Source: Anaeroplasma bactoclasticum
Lineage (GTDB): Bacteria > Bacillota_I > Bacilli_A > Acholeplasmatales > Anaeroplasmataceae
Assembly (NCBI GenBank): GCA_023663825.1
Contig: JAMPGQ010000017.1
Coordinates: forward strand, 1 to 35,490
Length of the DNA: 35,490 bases
Direction of reading: 5' to 3'
The stretch's first letter is position 1. Every line of letters begins with the position of its first letter. Below, piece after piece: positions 33,782 through 35,490 of the stretch. Made by a program: the position numbers and the translations under genes. The notes beneath the pieces were generated by a model. The model was not told the DNA's origin. It saw only the letters and a list, made by a program, of their open reading frames with translations, and ran no database searches.

Positions 33782-35065
33782 ATGCTATGTTTATGCTTAG
33801 TTATCATAACCATTTGCTTAATTATTGCATCTATATTATTTTTCCCTACCGTAAAGATTGGAAATCATCAGGTTAGCTGTTATTGGGTAATCTCCTTGAT
33901 TTCAGCAGGAATACTCTTTCTTTTTAGACAAACTACATGGGAAAATATATGGGGAAGCTTTACTGCAAATACAAGTATGAATCCATTAAAAATTCTAGTT
34001 TTATTTATCTGTATGACGATTCTTTCCATCTTCTTAGACGAAATTGGATTTTTTAGATATATAGCTGTTGCATCTGCAAACAAATTAAAGGGAAGTCAAA
34101 TAAAACTTTTTTTTGGCTTTTATGCATTAATCTCAATTTTAACAATTTTCACATCAAATGATATAATCATTTTAACCTTTACGCCATTTATCTGTTACTA
34201 TGCAAAGAATACAAAAATCAATCCAATCCCCTATTTGGTTTTAGAGTTTGTAGCAGCTAATACTTGGAGTATGGCCTTAATTATAGGGAATCCAACAAAC
34301 ATCTATTTGGCAAGTGCATTACATATTGATTTTTTATCCTATTTAAGAATTATGATACTACCTACAATTATTGCGGCAAGTATTTCACTTTTCCTCTTAT
34401 TTTTAATGTTTAGAAAAAATTTAAAAAAGCCAATGGAAGAATTTAGAGAAGAGATTAAAAAACCAAATTTGGTTCTTCTTATTATAGGTTTAGTCCATCT
34501 CTTTGGAGCAACAGTTCTTCTTGCAATTGCTTCTTATATTCAGTTTGAAATGTGGATTATAGCTTTATCCTTTGCTGGTAGCCTATTACTTATAACTACA
34601 CTATATCTAGTCACAAGAAAGGAAAGGATAACTCCAATTCAATTTACTTTGCTTAGAGCTCCATGGAGTTTAATTCCTTTCGTATTATCTATGTTTGTCT
34701 TAGTTCTATCTTTAAATCAACAAGGAATCACTAAGATAATAGAAGATTTACTATTAAAGCTTCCACCCATATTTTCTTATGGCATAGGTGGAACAATCAC
34801 TGCAAATTTAATTAATAATATCCCTATGAGTGTATTTTTTTCTAATCTTTTAACTAGTGCTCCTTCTACTGCAATTTACGCAAGTATAATTGCTTCAAAT
34901 ATTGCAGCATTTATCACTCCGATAGGGGCACTTGCGGGAATAATGTGGATGAAACTGCTTAAAACATATGACATCAAGTTTAGTTTCAAAGATTTTTCCT
35001 TCTATGGTTGTATTATAGGAATTCCTTCTCTTTTAGGAGCACTTGCAGTTCTCTATCTATTTTAA
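33782..35065 (+). CDS. ArsB/NhaD/SLC13-type transporter
   Basis: 427-aa transporter with about ten to twelve hydrophobic segments. SNDIIILTFTPFICYYAKN, ANTWSMALIIGNPTNIYLA and the NLINNIPMSVFFSNL repeat-like motifs are the signature of the ArsB/NhaD/citrate (IT) superfamily; the NPTN motif is diagnostic. Substrate (arsenite, a dicarboxylate, or Na+/H+) cannot be told. ATG at 33782 is preferred (GAGGTGAAAGTT before it); the longer frame to 33731 begins in the upstream region. No arsR/arsC genes are near. Likely cotranscribed with the DUF368 gene. Confidence 0.78.
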   Translation: MLCLCLVIITICLIIASILFFPTVKIGNHQVSCYWVISLISAGILFLFRQTTWENIWGSFTANTSMNPLKILVLFICMTILSIFLDEIGFFRYIAVASANKLKGSQIKLFFGFYALISILTIFTSNDIIILTFTPFICYYAKNTKINPIPYLVLEFVAANTWSMALIIGNPTNIYLASALHIDFLSYLRIMILPTIIAASISLFLLFLMFRKNLKKPMEEFREEIKKPNLVLLIIGLVHLFGATVLLAIASYIQFEMWIIALSFAGSLLLITTLYLVTRKERITPIQFTLLRAPWSLIPFVLSMFVLVLSLNQQGITKIIEDLLLKLPPIFSYGIGGTITANLINNIPMSVFFSNLLTSAPSTAIYASIIASNIAAFITPIGALAGIMWMKLLKTYDIKFSFKDFSFYGCIIGIPSLLGALAVLYLF

Positions 35066-35129
35066 TGATAGATCAAATGATTTAGCTCTATTAATAGAAA
35101 CTTTAACCTTTACTATGCCTAAATATTAA

Positions 35130-35324
35130 AGAAATACTAATTTAAGTTCACATAAGATTAGACATTATTATGCAACGGAATTATTAAAGAACGGAGCAGA
35201 CATCTATAGTGTTAAAGAACTTCTAGGACATAGTGATCTAGAAATGACACAACGTTATTTAGACTTTACTGATGAAGAAATCAAGAAAAACAATTTCAAA
35301 TTCAACCCATTAAATAATCTTTAA
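35130..35324 (+). pseudogene. Tyrosine recombinase C-terminal fragment
   Basis: 65-codon frame, without a start, ending TAA at 35322-35324. SSHKIRHYYATELLKNG (H-x2-R), VKELLGHSDLEMT and the Tyr in TQRYLDF are the last catalytic motifs of a XerC/D or integron-like recombinase. The N-terminal three quarters are missing: a stop lies at 35127. It is followed by the CAAGCATGGT repeats. A decayed relic, not an active gene. Confidence 0.75.
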
Positions 35325-35330
35325 CTTTTT

Positions 35331-35484
35331 CAAGCATGGTGAGGTTGCTGACCATGCTTGAAATTCCTATAAAACAAAAAAAATAGGTCGACTTCTCAAA
35401 ATCCAAAATCCTTTGAAAAATCAACCTATTTTCAATGTATAAATTAAAAATTACTTACCATAATTTCTAATTTCAAGCATGGTG
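35331..35484. repeat. CAAGCATGGT inverted and direct repeats
   Basis: CAAGCATGGT at 35331-35340 is inverted nearby (ACCATGCTTG, about 35349-35358), and the 15-mer ACCATGCTTGAAATT is inverted again as AATTTCAAGCATGGT near 35470-35484, so three copies bracket a 110-nt AT-rich segment. The spacing and 3' flanks differ from a T-tailed terminator. The set continues past the window edge. Confidence 0.65.
35377..35436 (-). terminator. Minus-strand terminator at the right edge
   Basis: On the minus strand AATAGGTTGA pairs with TCGACCTATT (10-bp stem, one G-T), followed by TTTTTTTTG. It suits a minus-strand gene beyond the window edge and lies between the two inverted CAAGCATGGT copies. Confidence 0.7.
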
Positions 35485-35490
35485 CGGGTA

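Overview
The window is AT-rich (about one third G+C by eye) and carries housekeeping genes typical of low-GC Gram-positive bacteria (Bacillota). TGA is used as a true stop (degV, alaS, mnmA), so the code is the standard bacterial one and not the Mycoplasma code. The mnmA-recD2-alaS-ruvX-DUF1292-yrrM order is classic Bacillota synteny. Lipoproteins with His/Trp/Cys-rich repeats and many Sel1 repeats suggest a host- or gut-associated lineage near Erysipelotrichia. That placement is an inference.

Layout. 1-8640 is mostly core: a DUF3137 membrane protein, a GNAT-like protein, DegV, a small XRE regulator, a P-loop kinase-like protein, prolyl-tRNA synthetase, RNase J and an unusually short glutamate racemase. 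8790-9915 is a compact defence/toxin-antitoxin-like locus. It holds an Abi_2/AbiF HEPN protein flanked on both sides, in the gene's own orientation, by two copies of a small structured RNA. The upstream copy has its own promoter and ends in a terminator just before the abiF ribosome binding site. A methyltransferase follows. 11339-19920 is an accessory cluster on the minus strand: three Sel1/TPR genes plus a frameshifted one, two large lipoproteins with paired His/Cys repeats (one with PGRS-like GGN repeats), a basic protein of unknown function, and a 42-aa Cys-rich ORF. It is bordered by a decayed IS1182-like element and a frameshifted tyrosine recombinase (19960-21924).

22242-31279 is a conserved minus-strand housekeeping run: a DEDDh exonuclease, YrrM-type methyltransferase, DUF1292, RuvX, AlaS, a small HTH gene on the opposite strand, RecD2 and MnmA. 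31377-35065 holds a PlsC-type acyltransferase, a GNAT, a DUF368 (undecaprenyl-phosphate translocase family) protein and an ArsB/SLC13-type transporter. The right edge has a second tyrosine recombinase remnant next to repeated CAAGCATGGT motifs.

The most interesting points are the twin-RNA abiF locus, the Sel1/lipoprotein cluster with signs of frame switching or decay, and the repeat-plus-recombinase right edge. No rRNA, tRNA or CRISPR array was recognised.
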